DNA of 64,000 nucleotides from Salminus brasiliensis (Eukaryota; Chordata; Actinopteri; Characiformes; Bryconidae). The stretch lies in assembly GCF_030463535.1 (NCBI RefSeq), contig NC_132887.1:18643358-18707357 (forward strand), given 5' to 3'. Every line of letters starts with the position of its first letter. The first letter of the stretch is position 1. Positions 37,601-47,179 of this stretch are shown piece after piece. The notes under the pieces are model-generated. The model did not search any database. It was not told the origin of the DNA and saw nothing but the letters and a program-made list of their open reading frames with translations. A program made the position numbers and the translations under genes.

Positions 37601-39036
37601 TGATCTGAACACTGCTATCATCCATCTGGGCCTTTACTGAGTCTTTGGGGGCGGTGTGGTCTTGTGATGTGGTAGAATTGTGTCCTGAGTCAACTTCCAT
37701 CTCTTGGTCTGATGTTGTTACCAACTCTTTGCTGGATTTCCCTGTCGTTTCCCTACTGGCTGAGGCAGACAGGCTCTCCAATTCCACAATTTGCTTCAGG
37801 TTTAAGGATATTAACTGAGAGGTAAAAACATACAAATGAATACATAAAAGGTTACAATAGGTAATCCATACCAAACCATGGCTGTATGATATTTAGGTGT
37901 AGGCTATATAATGTACAGTAATGGTAGGACTTGCTTGTTAGGTCAGTATATACATATAAAAATGTCCACTTTCTAATATAAGATCTTTATTCACTAATGT
38001 GTTCTTACTATTCTGTAATCTTATTCTTTTTCTGGAAATATGTCATCTGATGTATTTACCTGCAGCTTGGAGATGTGCTGTTGTAAACAGTTATACACAT
38101 GAGATGGTTTCAAGTCAGAGACGTTAACAGCACTCACATTGGCAGTGAAGCTTAGCACTCCAGTGCATACTTTTAGCTGGAAAACAAGTAACAAAGAACA
38201 TGACTATAATGCTAGACCCTGGTGGTACTGATAATATTCAATATTCAACCTTTTCCATTTATTTCCCAAGCAAATGTAACTTAGGTTGCTCTGTAACTTA
38301 GCTGCTCTGTACCAAAAGACTTACAAACCTGACACAGCTTTTTTGATTTAACTGTGTTCAGTTATTACAATAATATAAATGCCATAGTATTGTAAAAGTT
38401 AATCAGACATAAAACATTTCTGGGACATTTAATTACTATTTATTTTATTTAAATGTTCACAACAATCTAAAGCATTCCACATTTTACACTCCGAGAAAGG
38501 TTTGGGATACCACTAGGTAAAGTGCACAAAACAGAATTTAAAATACCATAGTGGGTAACAATATTACTTTCCCCTTGGTAGACTAGGGTTTAATTCTTTG
38601 GCCAGCCAAGCACACCAAGCTACACCAATAAGACTCCTTGGGCAAGACTACTAATGCTGCAATCTGTGTACCTGTGTAACATTATTTGTGGCACTACTAA
38701 ATGCCACAAAGTGACAGCCATATAGCCATTGTCCATATAGTGTATATCTTTCCAAAAACAAGACCGTTATCAACAGAAACAGAAATAATAATAATAAAAA
38801 AAAGCACAGTGGGTAACAATATCACCATCCCCTTGGTAGACTAGGATTAAATTCCTTGGCCAGTCAAGCACAACAAGCTACACCAATAAGAGTCCCTGGG
38901 CAAGACTCCTAACGCTACAATCTGCGTACCTGTGTAACATTATTCAAGTAAAGCATTTAAGACCTATTATCTAGCAAGTGAAAATATCACATAGTATAAT
39001 GCTATAGATAGCATACACAGAAATACTTAAAGGCGA

Positions 39037-39108
<72 letters not shown>

Positions 39109-39882
39109 ATAAATAAATAAACAACAACCTGACAATGATAATGGTGATTAATATATGTTTTTGTTGATAACACATCCACAATAATGAATTAGAAAAAAAA
39201 TGTAGACAGAAAGAACATAAACCAATGTTATGTTTTGTTTTCGAGTAACAGCTTTTTAGAGACCTTTAAATGCTTCAGATGTTTGTTCCCCATCAATACT
39301 GTTAACAATGCTGACATGGTAGGGCTCTCCACTTATAGTTCACACGATTTATTTACATTGCAACAAATGAATTATAAAGTCATTTATAGGCCAGAAAACG
39401 GGAATTCAATTGAAAGATGTGTGGATTTCCACTGTATACTGTATACTGTATAGTGCACATCAGTGCTCACACTTGCAGAAACGCTGCAGCGGTGTTGAAC
39501 AGAAACAGCTAATGGAGCACATGCAGCTAAATTAATGTTCATTTTCCAGTATGTCTCCAAACTCCCACACACAGAGAGTCTACACCCGAACTCCTGGCGT
39601 TGTTTATGTGTACCGATATGTCTGCATTTAACGCGAAAAGCGGCTGCACGTTGATAAACTCCGTTTAGCTCGAGCTCTGCGTTAAACCCCTTCATACGGG
39701 TCTAAACTAGAAAATACATCCGTATAACCAACCTCAGTCCCAAACTCTGTGACAGAATCGAGGAGAGAGGAGATGCACTCCCTGAAAGTGTTGTTAAACC
39801 CCTCGTTAGGACGCGATTGTCCGCTCTTGTTTTCTTGTTTACTTTCCTTGCCGGACTCCAGACCTGCTCCATTCGCCGCCAT
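31494..39882 (-). CDS. mbip: MAP3K12-binding inhibitory protein (MBIP), nine coding exons
   Basis: MBIP binds and inhibits the kinase MAP3K12/DLK and is a subunit of the ATAC histone acetyltransferase complex. Coding exons (minus strand, 5' to 3') are 39733-39882, 38060-38176, 37584-37814, 35313-35409, 34764-34829, 34490-34642, 34195-34292, 31716-31754 and 31494-31601. The sum is 1059 bp, 352 residues plus stop, against 344 in human. Nearly identical blocks to the human protein are VQIKAGKAE (exon 3), RRISAFIERKQ and EINENNVREFCNVIDCNQ (exon 4), FTPYPGFKSHVK (exon 5), RVVNTYGPQTR (exon 6) and LELEGLSPEYF (exon 7). Exon 7 and exon 9 hold heptad-like Leu patterns fitting the coiled-coil/leucine-zipper region of the family. 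Every intron is GT-AG. The stop TGA is at 31494-31496. MBIP neighbours NKX2-1 in mammals too. The N-terminal half is much less conserved; the start was chosen at the first Met opening MAANG, just below a CCAAT/ETS-type promoter. Confidence 0.93.
31716..31754 (-). CDS. mbip: mbip exon 8 (39 bp)
   Basis: This is a very short exon between acceptor GCATTTCAG and donor TCAG/GTGAGT, phase 0. Its 13 residues (SYSHKRPKSSVSQ) correspond to the human SFSGKRRKVQPPQ segment, a basic linker that could act as a nuclear signal. Confidence 0.85.
31925..33065 (+). mobile_element. Tc1-like transposon remnant in mbip intron 7
   Basis: Terminal inverted repeats are visible: GTACGGGCACCCTTGATC at the left (about 31940) and GTCCAAGGGTGCCCAAAG at the right (about 33036-33053). 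Inside, on the plus strand, frame 32571-32813 reads RGWLHKQDNDLKH, then DLNIVGN, matching the Tc1 catalytic QDNDPKH and DLNIIEN region. The upstream part GWIYHALGCVA is a frame away, so it is frameshifted and dead. It lies antisense to mbip between exons 7 and 8. Confidence 0.78.
33066..34190. other. mbip intron 7, unique part
   Basis: Intron sequence without recognised elements except a short CA run at 33451-33468. Confidence 0.55.
34195..34292 (-). CDS. mbip: mbip exon 7
   Basis: Acceptor GTTTTAG and donor CATG/GTGAGT. It codes GPVPQSIYQRLKKLEDR and ILELEGLSPEYFHSM, a helical heptad-like segment matching human MBIP almost throughout. Confidence 0.93.
34490..34642 (-). CDS. mbip: mbip exon 6
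   Basis: Acceptor CCCATGCAG and donor GCAG/GTTAGT. It codes TRVVNTYGPQTR, a variable Gly/Glu/Gln loop, then RDCGNPAIEERLHNIEAHLK. Split codons on both sides (Val, Ala) keep the frame. Confidence 0.94.
34764..34829 (-). CDS. mbip: mbip exon 5
   Basis: Acceptor CTCCACAG and donor AAAG/GTCAGG bound 66 bp that code NSCARTDAVFTPYPGF and KSHVK between two split codons (Glu and Val). It is nearly identical to the human segment. Confidence 0.93.
35313..35409 (-). CDS. mbip: mbip exon 4
   Basis: Acceptor TGTCTCACAG and donor CAGG/GTGAGA. It codes 32 residues from IERRISAFIERKQ to VIDCNQ, plus one base of a split Glu codon. This is the most conserved block of the family. Confidence 0.93.
35410..37583. 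other. mbip intron 3
   Basis: 2.2 kb intron with a GA run at about 35428-35452, an A-rich stretch at 35680-35725 and a TG/G-rich patch at 36735-36755. Nothing else was recognised; frames up to 123 residues have no family features. Confidence 0.55.
37584..37814 (-). CDS. mbip: mbip exon 3
   Basis: Acceptor CCTCTCAG and donor TGAG/GTAAAA bound 77 codons, phase 0. It is a Ser/Thr/Glu-rich, probably disordered segment ending in the conserved VQIKAGKAE. Only that end aligns clearly with human MBIP. Confidence 0.88.
38060..38176 (-). CDS. mbip: mbip exon 2
   Basis: Acceptor TTTTCCAG and donor GCAG/GTAAAT bound 39 codons, phase 0 at both ends. The residues run from LKVCTGVLSF to LQQHISKLQ; the end resembles the LQPFLAKLQ end of the corresponding human exon. 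Confidence 0.82.
38548..38720 (+). mobile_element. tRNA-derived SINE, copy 2 (mbip intron 1)
   Basis: TAGTGGGTAACAATATTAC, a weakened B box (GGTTTAATTCT), CTACACCAATAAGACTCCTT and GGGCAAGACT line up with copy 1. It carries an extra CCAAGCACACCAAG stretch absent from copy 1. The 3' tail ends in CTAAATGCCA. Antisense to mbip. Confidence 0.7.
38803..38970 (+). mobile_element. tRNA-derived SINE, copy 3 (mbip intron 1)
   Basis: CAGTGGGTAACAATATCACC, TAGACTAGGATTAAATTCC, CTACACCAATAAGAGTCCCT and CTGTGTAACATTATT place it with copy 2 in one subgroup, about 85% alike by eye. It lies only about 80 bp beyond copy 2 in the same orientation. Confidence 0.7.
39043..39109. repeat. (TA)n microsatellite in mbip intron 1
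   Basis: TA run of about 33 units with a single CA interruption at about 39092. Confidence 0.95.
39733..39882 (-). CDS. mbip: mbip exon 1
   Basis: It codes 50 residues starting MAANGAGLES, with a Lys/Gln/Ser-rich stretch and then FRECISSLLDSVTEFGTE. Donor TGAG/GTTGGT, phase 0. The start is supported by position and composition (MAA start as in human), not by strong sequence identity. Confidence 0.78.
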
Positions 39883-39965
39883 TGCACTTCCGTGTCTCTC
39901 CGCGCTGCTGATTGGTGGAAACGCGCTCTACTGCGTTACGACTCAACCGGAAGAGCCGACTGGGA
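39883..39965 (-). promoter_or_regulatory. Putative TATA-less mbip promoter
   Basis: Just upstream of the mbip start codon the sequence is CpG-rich. On the minus strand it holds an inverted CCAAT box (39911-39915) and, at 39946-39953, ACCGGAAG on the plus strand, an ETS/GABP-type site. There is no TATA box. This composition is typical of broadly expressed housekeeping promoters. The exact transcription start cannot be seen. Confidence 0.45.
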
Positions 39966-40429
39966 GGCAGAGAGGGCGACTGAGAGGAGAAGAAAGCAGT
40001 CCGCCCAAGTTTAAAACTTTACCTAATAATAAATAACCAGAGGTGGGTCCTTTCCTGTTCTTTTAATCGGTTACATGAACTCAAGTAGCCATTTCATAGA
40101 TTTATACTTTCCTGAGATTTTTCAAATGATGACACCGTTACTTCCACACAAATAACCTGGCCTGTGTTAATGAGAAGAGCAGAACACATTTCACTAACTT
40201 AATAAATAGAACTGTTTTTGTTATAATGTTATTATGTTGGTTAACTTCTATTGTTTTACTGATTTTAACATCGTTTTTGGAACCTTTAGGTAGTATTTTA
40301 TTATTGACCAAACAGTACTAAAAAGAAGAATATGCTCATATGCTGATGGGCCTAGATGCTGAAAGTACTTGAGTATTTGACCTGCTACTTTTTTTCTCGC
40401 AATCAAGTTTTTTTTGGAAAGATATACAT

Positions 40430-40692
40430 TATATGGAGAAAAGTGTTGGGACAACTACATAATACACCTACTGGAGCTCCTATATGGCCTCCTCTTTGCT
40501 GCTGTAACAGCGGGTTTAAAAACACTGCAGTTCTTGAGTTAACAGAGTAACAGAGCTTTTATGCACCATGCACTGTGTTGCTGTGGCACTTTTTCGCTTT
40601 TCCACTTATGGCATAAGTGAATTAAATGATTATGAGGCACGTCCTAATACTTTTATTATATATTATTATATATAACTTTCAATGGAAGTCAA
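40430..40692 (-). mobile_element. Tc1-like MITE remnant
   Basis: Left end TACATTATATGGAGAAAAGT then TTGGGACA is a Tc1 terminal repeat. The body CTTTGCTGCTGTAACAGC, GCAGTTCTTGAGTTAACAGA and TTTATGCACCATGCACTGTG follows the order of a Tc1 family read from its 3' end, with most of the transposase deleted. It lies about 550 bp upstream of mbip. Confidence 0.6.
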
Positions 40693-40854
40693 TGTAAAAA
40701 TGTAAATGTAAAAAGATTTTATTCCAAGCAAGATTTTATTTTAAAGCAATTCTGTTGGTCCATTCACAGTGTAAAGAATATAAATAATATTAATAATAAT
40801 AATAATAATAATAATAATGGAGATACAAGCTATTGCCCATATGTGTTTATATAT

Positions 40855-41545
40855 ATGTGTAGCATTAACCATTTAAGAATAACATTTTGACATTACAGTT
40901 TACTGATAAGCAGTTTCGTGACCAAGTGTGATCTACTCCCTTGTTATTTCATGACTAATTAAGGAGATAAAAAGTCTGGTGTTGATTCCAAGCACTGAAA
41001 CTCATAATATGCAGTCCTTAAAATTGAGAATGCAAGTAAAAGAGGCCATTATTAGGCTGAAAAAAGAGAGACAGCAGACACTTTGACAATATGGTACATT
41101 TGTAGTAGCTCAGTAACACCAAAAGGACTGGAGGACCATGGAAGACAACTGGACAAGTGGATGATCGCAGAATTCTTTCCTTGGTGAAAAAAAGCCCTAC
41201 TCAAGTCAAGGACACTTTCAAGGATGTAGGCTTATTATTGTCAAAGTCTACAATCGAGAGGCTCCTACATGAATTTAAAGTAAAATTATGTAGCAATTCT
41301 ACCTTAAAACAAAGCTTCTGTTATTATTATGGTAATTTGTCTAATTAGGTTTAAGTCTATGGAAAATAGAGGGACTATTTAAATTATTTCCAAAATAAAC
41401 TATAAAAGCAATATTGCAATATGCAATATTTTTGTCTTCAATTTAAAGCTAGAAGTCTACACTTCACATATTCATTGCTTCATTTCAAATCCACTGAATT
41501 GGCAAAATAACAAATAATGTGTCCCTGTTCAAATACAAAGGAACC
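40855..41545 (+). mobile_element. Internally deleted Tc1-like transposon, same family as 22.4-23.5 kb
   Basis: GCATTAACCATTTAAGAATA at the left equals the end seen at 22.4 kb. GGCCATTATTAGGCTGAAAA and AACACCAAAAGGACTGGAGG then GACCATGGAAGACAACTGG are the transposase N-terminal region (HTH and NTKRTGGP-like). After about 41280 it jumps to a 3' end (CAATTTAAAGCTAGAAGTCT, TTCATTTCAAATCC). The short frame 41157-41348 is a fragment of the transposase. Confidence 0.7.
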
Positions 41546-42744
41546 TAATGTAAGTAGAAATGTTGTCTGGCGTTTTAGCCATTGATATAATATTGTATGC
41601 CAATTATTATTAACCTACTGCCCTCAATGATCTCATAATGTTCTAATCAGTGGTCTACAGTATTCAGCTTTCTGTTTGAATCATGTGATGACACTGCTTA
41701 CCGTAGCTAATGACCTCCCCTGTCAACCAAGCATCATTGCTAAATAGGGTGAACTTGTGAACTGTGTCCATCAAGGTATCTTGACCTTTAACAGAGGGAT
41801 TGATGAATTTGACACTGATTCAATATCGACCATGTCCAGTGTCACCCTTTTGGTGATGCTGTTAGATTCTGTTCCCTAAATCATCTGTTTTTTTCCCCCA
41901 AAGAACACTCTGAAAAGGCTGGTCCCCATTTATAGTAACACTGACTGTCAAACAAATGTGTAAGGACGTTAGGGATGGGAAGCTGGCCACAATGGTGTAT
42001 TTTTCTGTGCTGAAGGACTGTGGGAAAATCTCCCTTGGCTATTCATACATTTTTTTCCTTCTTCTTTTCATATAATGAGGGGAGACTGATGAACGCAACA
42101 ACAGGGGGAAAAAAGAACAATTGCCATCAACCACAAAGCTCTCAGTTCTGAACTCAGTTCTGAATGTTCTCTGGACAGGTTAATCATTTTAGGAAGGGTT
42201 TTGAGACAAACCTTTCAGCTCCGGTTCTTTCTGGGGTGCTGTTTAATTCATCCACTGTGGGGAAGGAACTGTAACACTTGACATCTTTTGACATTTTGCT
42301 GTTAGTGAATATTCCCACGCTGCAAGACAAGAACAAAGAAAACTTCTCATTTTAGTAACCAAGACAAGCAGCTTGGCTGAACCTTAGAACTCATGAACAG
42401 AACACGAATGCAGTTATGCAGTTCACTGTTTTCTTTTTTATTTATTGACAGTTGGTTGACATAGTTCTGTCATTGCTGCATATTAATAACTCATTATTGT
42501 TATTGTTACTAATTACCAAGTATTTTTGTGTACATTATTACATTTATTCAATCAGATAAGCTGAAGTCCAGCCCCCCCCCCCTCTTTTGTGTATGTTTTT
42601 ACATTTATCCAATCAGATAAGCTGAAATCCATGCTCTCTCTCTCTCTCTTTTTCTCTCTCACACACACTCCCTCTTTCTTGTTAAAACCAGGATCGAGTT
42701 ACAGTCAAATTACCAAAACTACACTTTTTTTAAACTTAATGTGC
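41546..42744. other. Intergenic, nothing recognised
   Basis: A C-rich run at 42571-42583 and a CT run at 42635-42660. Around 42541-42630 a short direct duplication (ATTTATTCAATCAGATAAGC and ATTTATCCAATCAGATAAGC) is visible. No gene. Confidence 0.5.
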
Positions 42745-42945
42745 TGTAAAAGGTTCTTTAGGCGATTCCATAGAAGAACCCTATTTGGTTCCATGAAGTA
42801 GTGTTAAGAACCTTCACTTAATGTAAAGGTTCTTGGGCAATTTAAAGATCCTTCACTCTCACATCTCTTTCATAAACATAGTTCTTTATGGAGCAAAATG
42901 TGGTTCTTCTATGGCATCACTTAACCCTTTATAGCACTTTAATTT
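42745..42945. mobile_element. GGTTCT/AGAACC foldback family, copy
   Basis: AAAAGGTTCTTTAGGCGATT, AGAAGAACCCTATTTGGTTC, GTAAAGGTTCTTGG, then AATGTGGTTCTTCTATGGCA with CACTTAACCC. It is related to the copies at 27.8 and 48.1 kb. Confidence 0.6.
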
Positions 42946-43394
42946 TTATTTATTTATTTATTACTATAGAATATTGAATAATCTTTCAATTGTAAAAATG
43001 TATGTATGTCATTTTGTACCAATTTCAAAATTTGTTTAAAAAGGTGCTTGGCTGTCTAAATTACATTCTATATGAATGTTATTAATATCAGTCCCTCTTG
43101 ATTAGAGTGTAATCCATCGTGATCAATAAATATCGCCCTTACATCATCTTACACTCATTGCTGGTTTAGGCTGCACCCCCTTTCAGTTTCTAATTTAAAT
43201 AATGTCGGCGTTGGTGTGGAAGTCAAGTTATCATTATTGAAGTCTGTATCGCAAATGTTTGAATGATACCCAATCAAATACCCAACTATTCCCTTTGTCT
43301 TTTAAGAAAAATATGCATGTGTTTCTATGATATAAGGATGCAAACTATGATAAGTAGTATGGACCAAGACAAAGTGGATGTGGTACAAGTGACA

Positions 43395-43745
43395 AACCTC
43401 TTAGGCCTCATTCATCAATATGCTCTTAAGAATTTGTTCTTGAGAAAAAGTCCTAACAAAAAGTGATTCATGGTGTGTTTTTAAAACACAAAATTGTTCA
43501 CAGCTATACTCTTATAATGATTGATCCCAGTGTCCTTGCAAGTTTAACAAATTCCAAATAAGAAAACATTGGTGAATGTCAGAATCTGTGTGAAAACTGT
43601 GTAAGTTGATTTTAAGAACAAATTTCTTCTTAAGAATGATTTGTGAGTGAGTTTCCTCGCCTATAGTAACAGAATGGGGTGTTACCTGTTTAGAAACCTG
43701 CAGAATTGCAATTATTCCTCCACTAATGAATGTCAAATGAACTTT
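43395..43745. mobile_element. Probable palindromic MITE with CTTAAGAA motifs
   Basis: GCTCTTAAGAATTTGTTCTT near the left and TTTAAGAACAAATTTCTTCT, TAAGAAT near the right are inverted copies. AGGCCTCATTCATCAATATG and ACATTGGTGAATGTCAGA resemble a fish MITE. No coding part. Confidence 0.4.
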
Positions 43746-43849
43746 AAAGGAATTTTATTGAAAATCCATCTAATTTGTTCTTTCTTTTAGGGTGGGATTG
43801 TGAGGTGGCTTATAGATTCTAAGCATCACTAAGTTTTCTCCCTCCTTGT

Positions 43850-44270
43850 CTCATACCTCCCCCTCTGCCCCCACTCTTGGGTGACTGCACCTGTCACCTG
43901 GGGGCCCCTGCCTGCACTCAGGATCAATTTACATAACCTCATTTAGCAGTTCACAAATCAGAGCCATTAAGAGCTGCTAACAGGAACCAAGGGTTCTAAT
44001 TTAGCCTGCCTTTCACAGTGGGAAAATTGGGCAGCTCAGGCCTACAAATAAAGACTCAGGTCTTGGCTTTGATTGTTGATTGTGATGGTAAATGTACGGG
44101 TGATTAGAGCAGATTTTCCCCTTTATTGATTTCCTGCCAAAACACAGCATGCCATGGTCCTGTACTGGGAAGCTAACAGGGCTTGGGAGGGGGACATGGG
44201 TTTATGGGAAGTAATGTGTTCTAGAAGCAAAAACGAGTCCGCTCACCTCCATTTTGAGGTGGAGGGGGGA
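43850..44270. promoter_or_regulatory. Candidate conserved noncoding element
   Basis: Non-repetitive, GC-richer block with GGTGACTGCACCTGTCACCT (E-box-like inverted pair), CAATTTACATAACCTCATTT, TTAAGAGCTGCTAACAGG and GATTGTTGATTGTGATGG. No coding potential. Position in the mbip-nkx2.1 spacer fits a distal nkx2.1 enhancer. Confidence 0.35.
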
Positions 44271-46045
44271 AATTGTGCAATTTTTTTTAAAGAGATAGGG
44301 AGTTCAGATGGAGGAATTAATAGGATATTTTAAGGTAGATATACATTAAAAGGATCACATTGATCCAATGAATCATTGTCTGTCAGTGTGAGTAAATATA
44401 GCAATGTTATTCTTGCCACTGCTGTTAAACTGTGCTCTTGAGCAGCACAGGTAGCAAAAATAACACCATTTAGCATTAGATTAGTGTTCTAAGATGCTGT
44501 AATGATGTATAATGCAAAAGACCTCTTTAGATCGACATAGATTGGAAATAGTTTTGTGTCAAAAATGTCCTGTAATCATAGCAGAACTGCTAGTCCCATC
44601 AAAAGTATGTTTATTTTGGGACATTTTGTGATGGAGGCGTTACCCTTGACCTCATTCATGTTTCGAATACAGATCTGCAGCATTGCCTCCTGCTGGACAT
44701 TGATCATTTGTATAATATATCTTTCTCTCAAAGGATCAATAAAGTGCAATTTCATCTGCAGTATTTCTCAGTGAGGGTGAAGAGTATTCAATTGTAAATC
44801 CATTTATACTGTAACTGAAGCTGGACAGAGCATTAAATGATTAGAATCTGTTTTTGTTCACTTCTGTCCTACTCTAGTCCTACTGGTTGTTCCAGTTTGT
44901 CTTCATCCCACCACATAAAGGTTTTTACAGAGAATAACTATACAGTCACGTGAACCATTTCCTTTAACCTCTTTTGTTTACCATTAGCCAAATGAATTTA
45001 AGTGTGTCATTACGTAGCTGATGTCAAGTGCTCAGAATGACTCTCAAACTGACTCTCAATCGGTTGTGAATTTGGCAAAGATTAGCTCACAATAAAAGGG
45101 CTGATTCAAGTTCACACGTTGCCTGCCAAACTTGTTTGTATGGAGGTGGTTGTTGCTCTATGGGCATACATGTCCGATTAGCTGGGCAATCAGGAACCCA
45201 CATAACTGTGCACTGGTTTGGTAGAAATGTTAGCTCATTAGGTCATTTGACCTTGCTACAAAGTGGCAACAAAGTCAGTTTGGACTGAACATTTCTATCC
45301 ATAATTTAAGCTTTAAGATGTAAACAAACTCATTCAGTGTTTTTGGCTAAAGGCACAATTCTAAAGAAACGCACCACTTTACAGAATATACAGAGTATGT
45401 TCACAACAGAGGTGGTACAAACTATCTGGAGTTTCTACAGCTCACCTCTCAGAAAGTTATTACACTAAATGTTTGGGAATTTGTTCCTTGATGCAAGAGG
45501 TACTGATTAGCTAAATGTTTTGACATTCAGGGGGAAAAAACACAGGTACAGGGAATGTACTTTACCCCCAACCTGAACCCTAGGTATATTTTAGTTAGTT
45601 CTAAGGTAGAAACCCCATTAATACTTAAAAACCGTTTAGTTTATCCCATTTTGTGGTGTCACCCAAGGTCATGTTTTAGGGTAAAATAGATGCTAATTGT
45701 GGCAGTAGTATCGTTATGGCCATGAAGAACCGAAGTGTGTGTCTGTGTAAAAGGTAAAATGGCTTGAATTAGTACAGGTACACTAAATTGACGTTCTTTT
45801 TCACAACATAAAACATCTTAGATCGTTAAATGTACTTTTTAAATAGAAAAATAAAGTATAGAACATTATTTGTACTTGTTTTGTATTTTGTACTGTTGTG
45901 CATTGTTTTGTTTTGTTTTAATGAAAAATAAAAATAAAATATATCTTAGTAAATATCCAGGCCGATTTGTGGTCAAAATAAGCTGTCAGTCTTTGCTTTT
46001 TGAAACGCAGTGAAACAAACAGACTGTTGTTGCTTTCGCGATAGC
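44271..46045. other. Intergenic, nothing recognised
   Basis: AT-rich, no recognised gene or element. Confidence 0.5.
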
Positions 46046-46049
46046 ATCC

Positions 46050-46400
46050 ATGTTAAATTGGCTTTAATGAACATGTAATTGCTTGGGATGGACTCGGCGG
46101 TCTCAAAGCAAACACAGGCTGAAATTGATTTGCATTCCCACTTTTTGTGCGCGGTTCGTCATTGTCCAGGCGCGCTATTGATCGGCTCCAGTGTATCGCC
46201 CTGCATGTGTTTCCCTTCATTAACAGATAACGGGTTACTGATGACTGCCATTCCCGGCTCTAATGCGGCCTAATGTCTACTTTGTTCTCGTGTCATGTCG
46301 GAGGGCAGTCGCAGTAATGAGTAGGTGGGTGGGCTGTGTTTTGCCCATCAGTGCTGCAGGCATTTAGTCTGCTGCTTCCAAGGGGATCTGCGGAGGGGTT
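46050..46400. promoter_or_regulatory. Candidate conserved noncoding element with CpGs
   Basis: CpG-containing unique DNA in AT-rich surroundings: GTGCGCGGTTCGTCATTG, GCGCGCTATTGATCGGC, TTAACAGATAACGGGTTACT and GCGGCCTAATG. Its short open frame (64 residues) has no family match I know. Enhancer is the likelier reading. Confidence 0.35.
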
Positions 46401-46619
46401 AGAATAGCAGGACCTCTAGGGTCTGGCTAAGTAAGGACTGGCGATTGCTGGCCCTTGCAGGCACACAATAAAGGACATACAGAACACAGAAAAAGAAAAC
46501 AGGACACTAGATAATGTATCACTCTTGTTGAGTTTCTTAGCGTGATTTTTCTTTAATGTGTATGTATTCACATTTTCTGCATTTAAGATATGTCTGTGTT
46601 GGTATATTTACGGAGCACA

Positions 46620-46846
46620 TAAGGAGACTTGGTGGCTATTTTGAACAATGTTTATATTGAGGCCAAGAGATAACATATTGAGGTCATTCGATAATTTATT
46701 GAGGCATCAAGATAATATGTTGAAGCTGCGAAATAATACAATAAGTATGTACAAAATGTATGTTGTGGCCACTACAAAAGTCTTTAATTGCCTCAAAATG
46801 TTATCTCATGGCCACACTTTATTAAAGACCACCATGTCTCCCTAGG
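46620..46846. mobile_element. Palindromic MITE, 227 bp
   Basis: The two halves are inverted copies: AAGGAGACTTGGTGG...GAGGCCAAGAGATAACAT (46621-46677) against ATGTTATCTCATGGCC...CCACCATGTCTCC (46798-46842). The unit GGCCA-GAGATAACAT is also repeated within the left half. No coding part. Confidence 0.6.
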
Positions 46847-47179
46847 GGCTTTGTGAATATTGGCATGGGCAATTGCATTTAGTGCATCCCTAAATGAAAG
46901 AGACTCCTTTGTAATGTAGTTGGTAATGACAAAAATGCAGTAGTCTAATGTGTAATTTAGGACTGAAGGATACTTCAGTTTTTAGACGTATATGAAATCC
47001 TAGAAAGTGAGATTGCTTAATATTTAATCTCGAAATGTCACATAAGATATGTTTTACTCAGTTGAAGATTTGGTATTGAGGCTAACTTCTGTGTGTGTGC
47101 GCGTGTGTATGTGTCTGTGTGTTTGGCGTGGGCGAGGGGTATCTATTAGACTAGTAAAATAGAAGCATTTGATTTTGCA

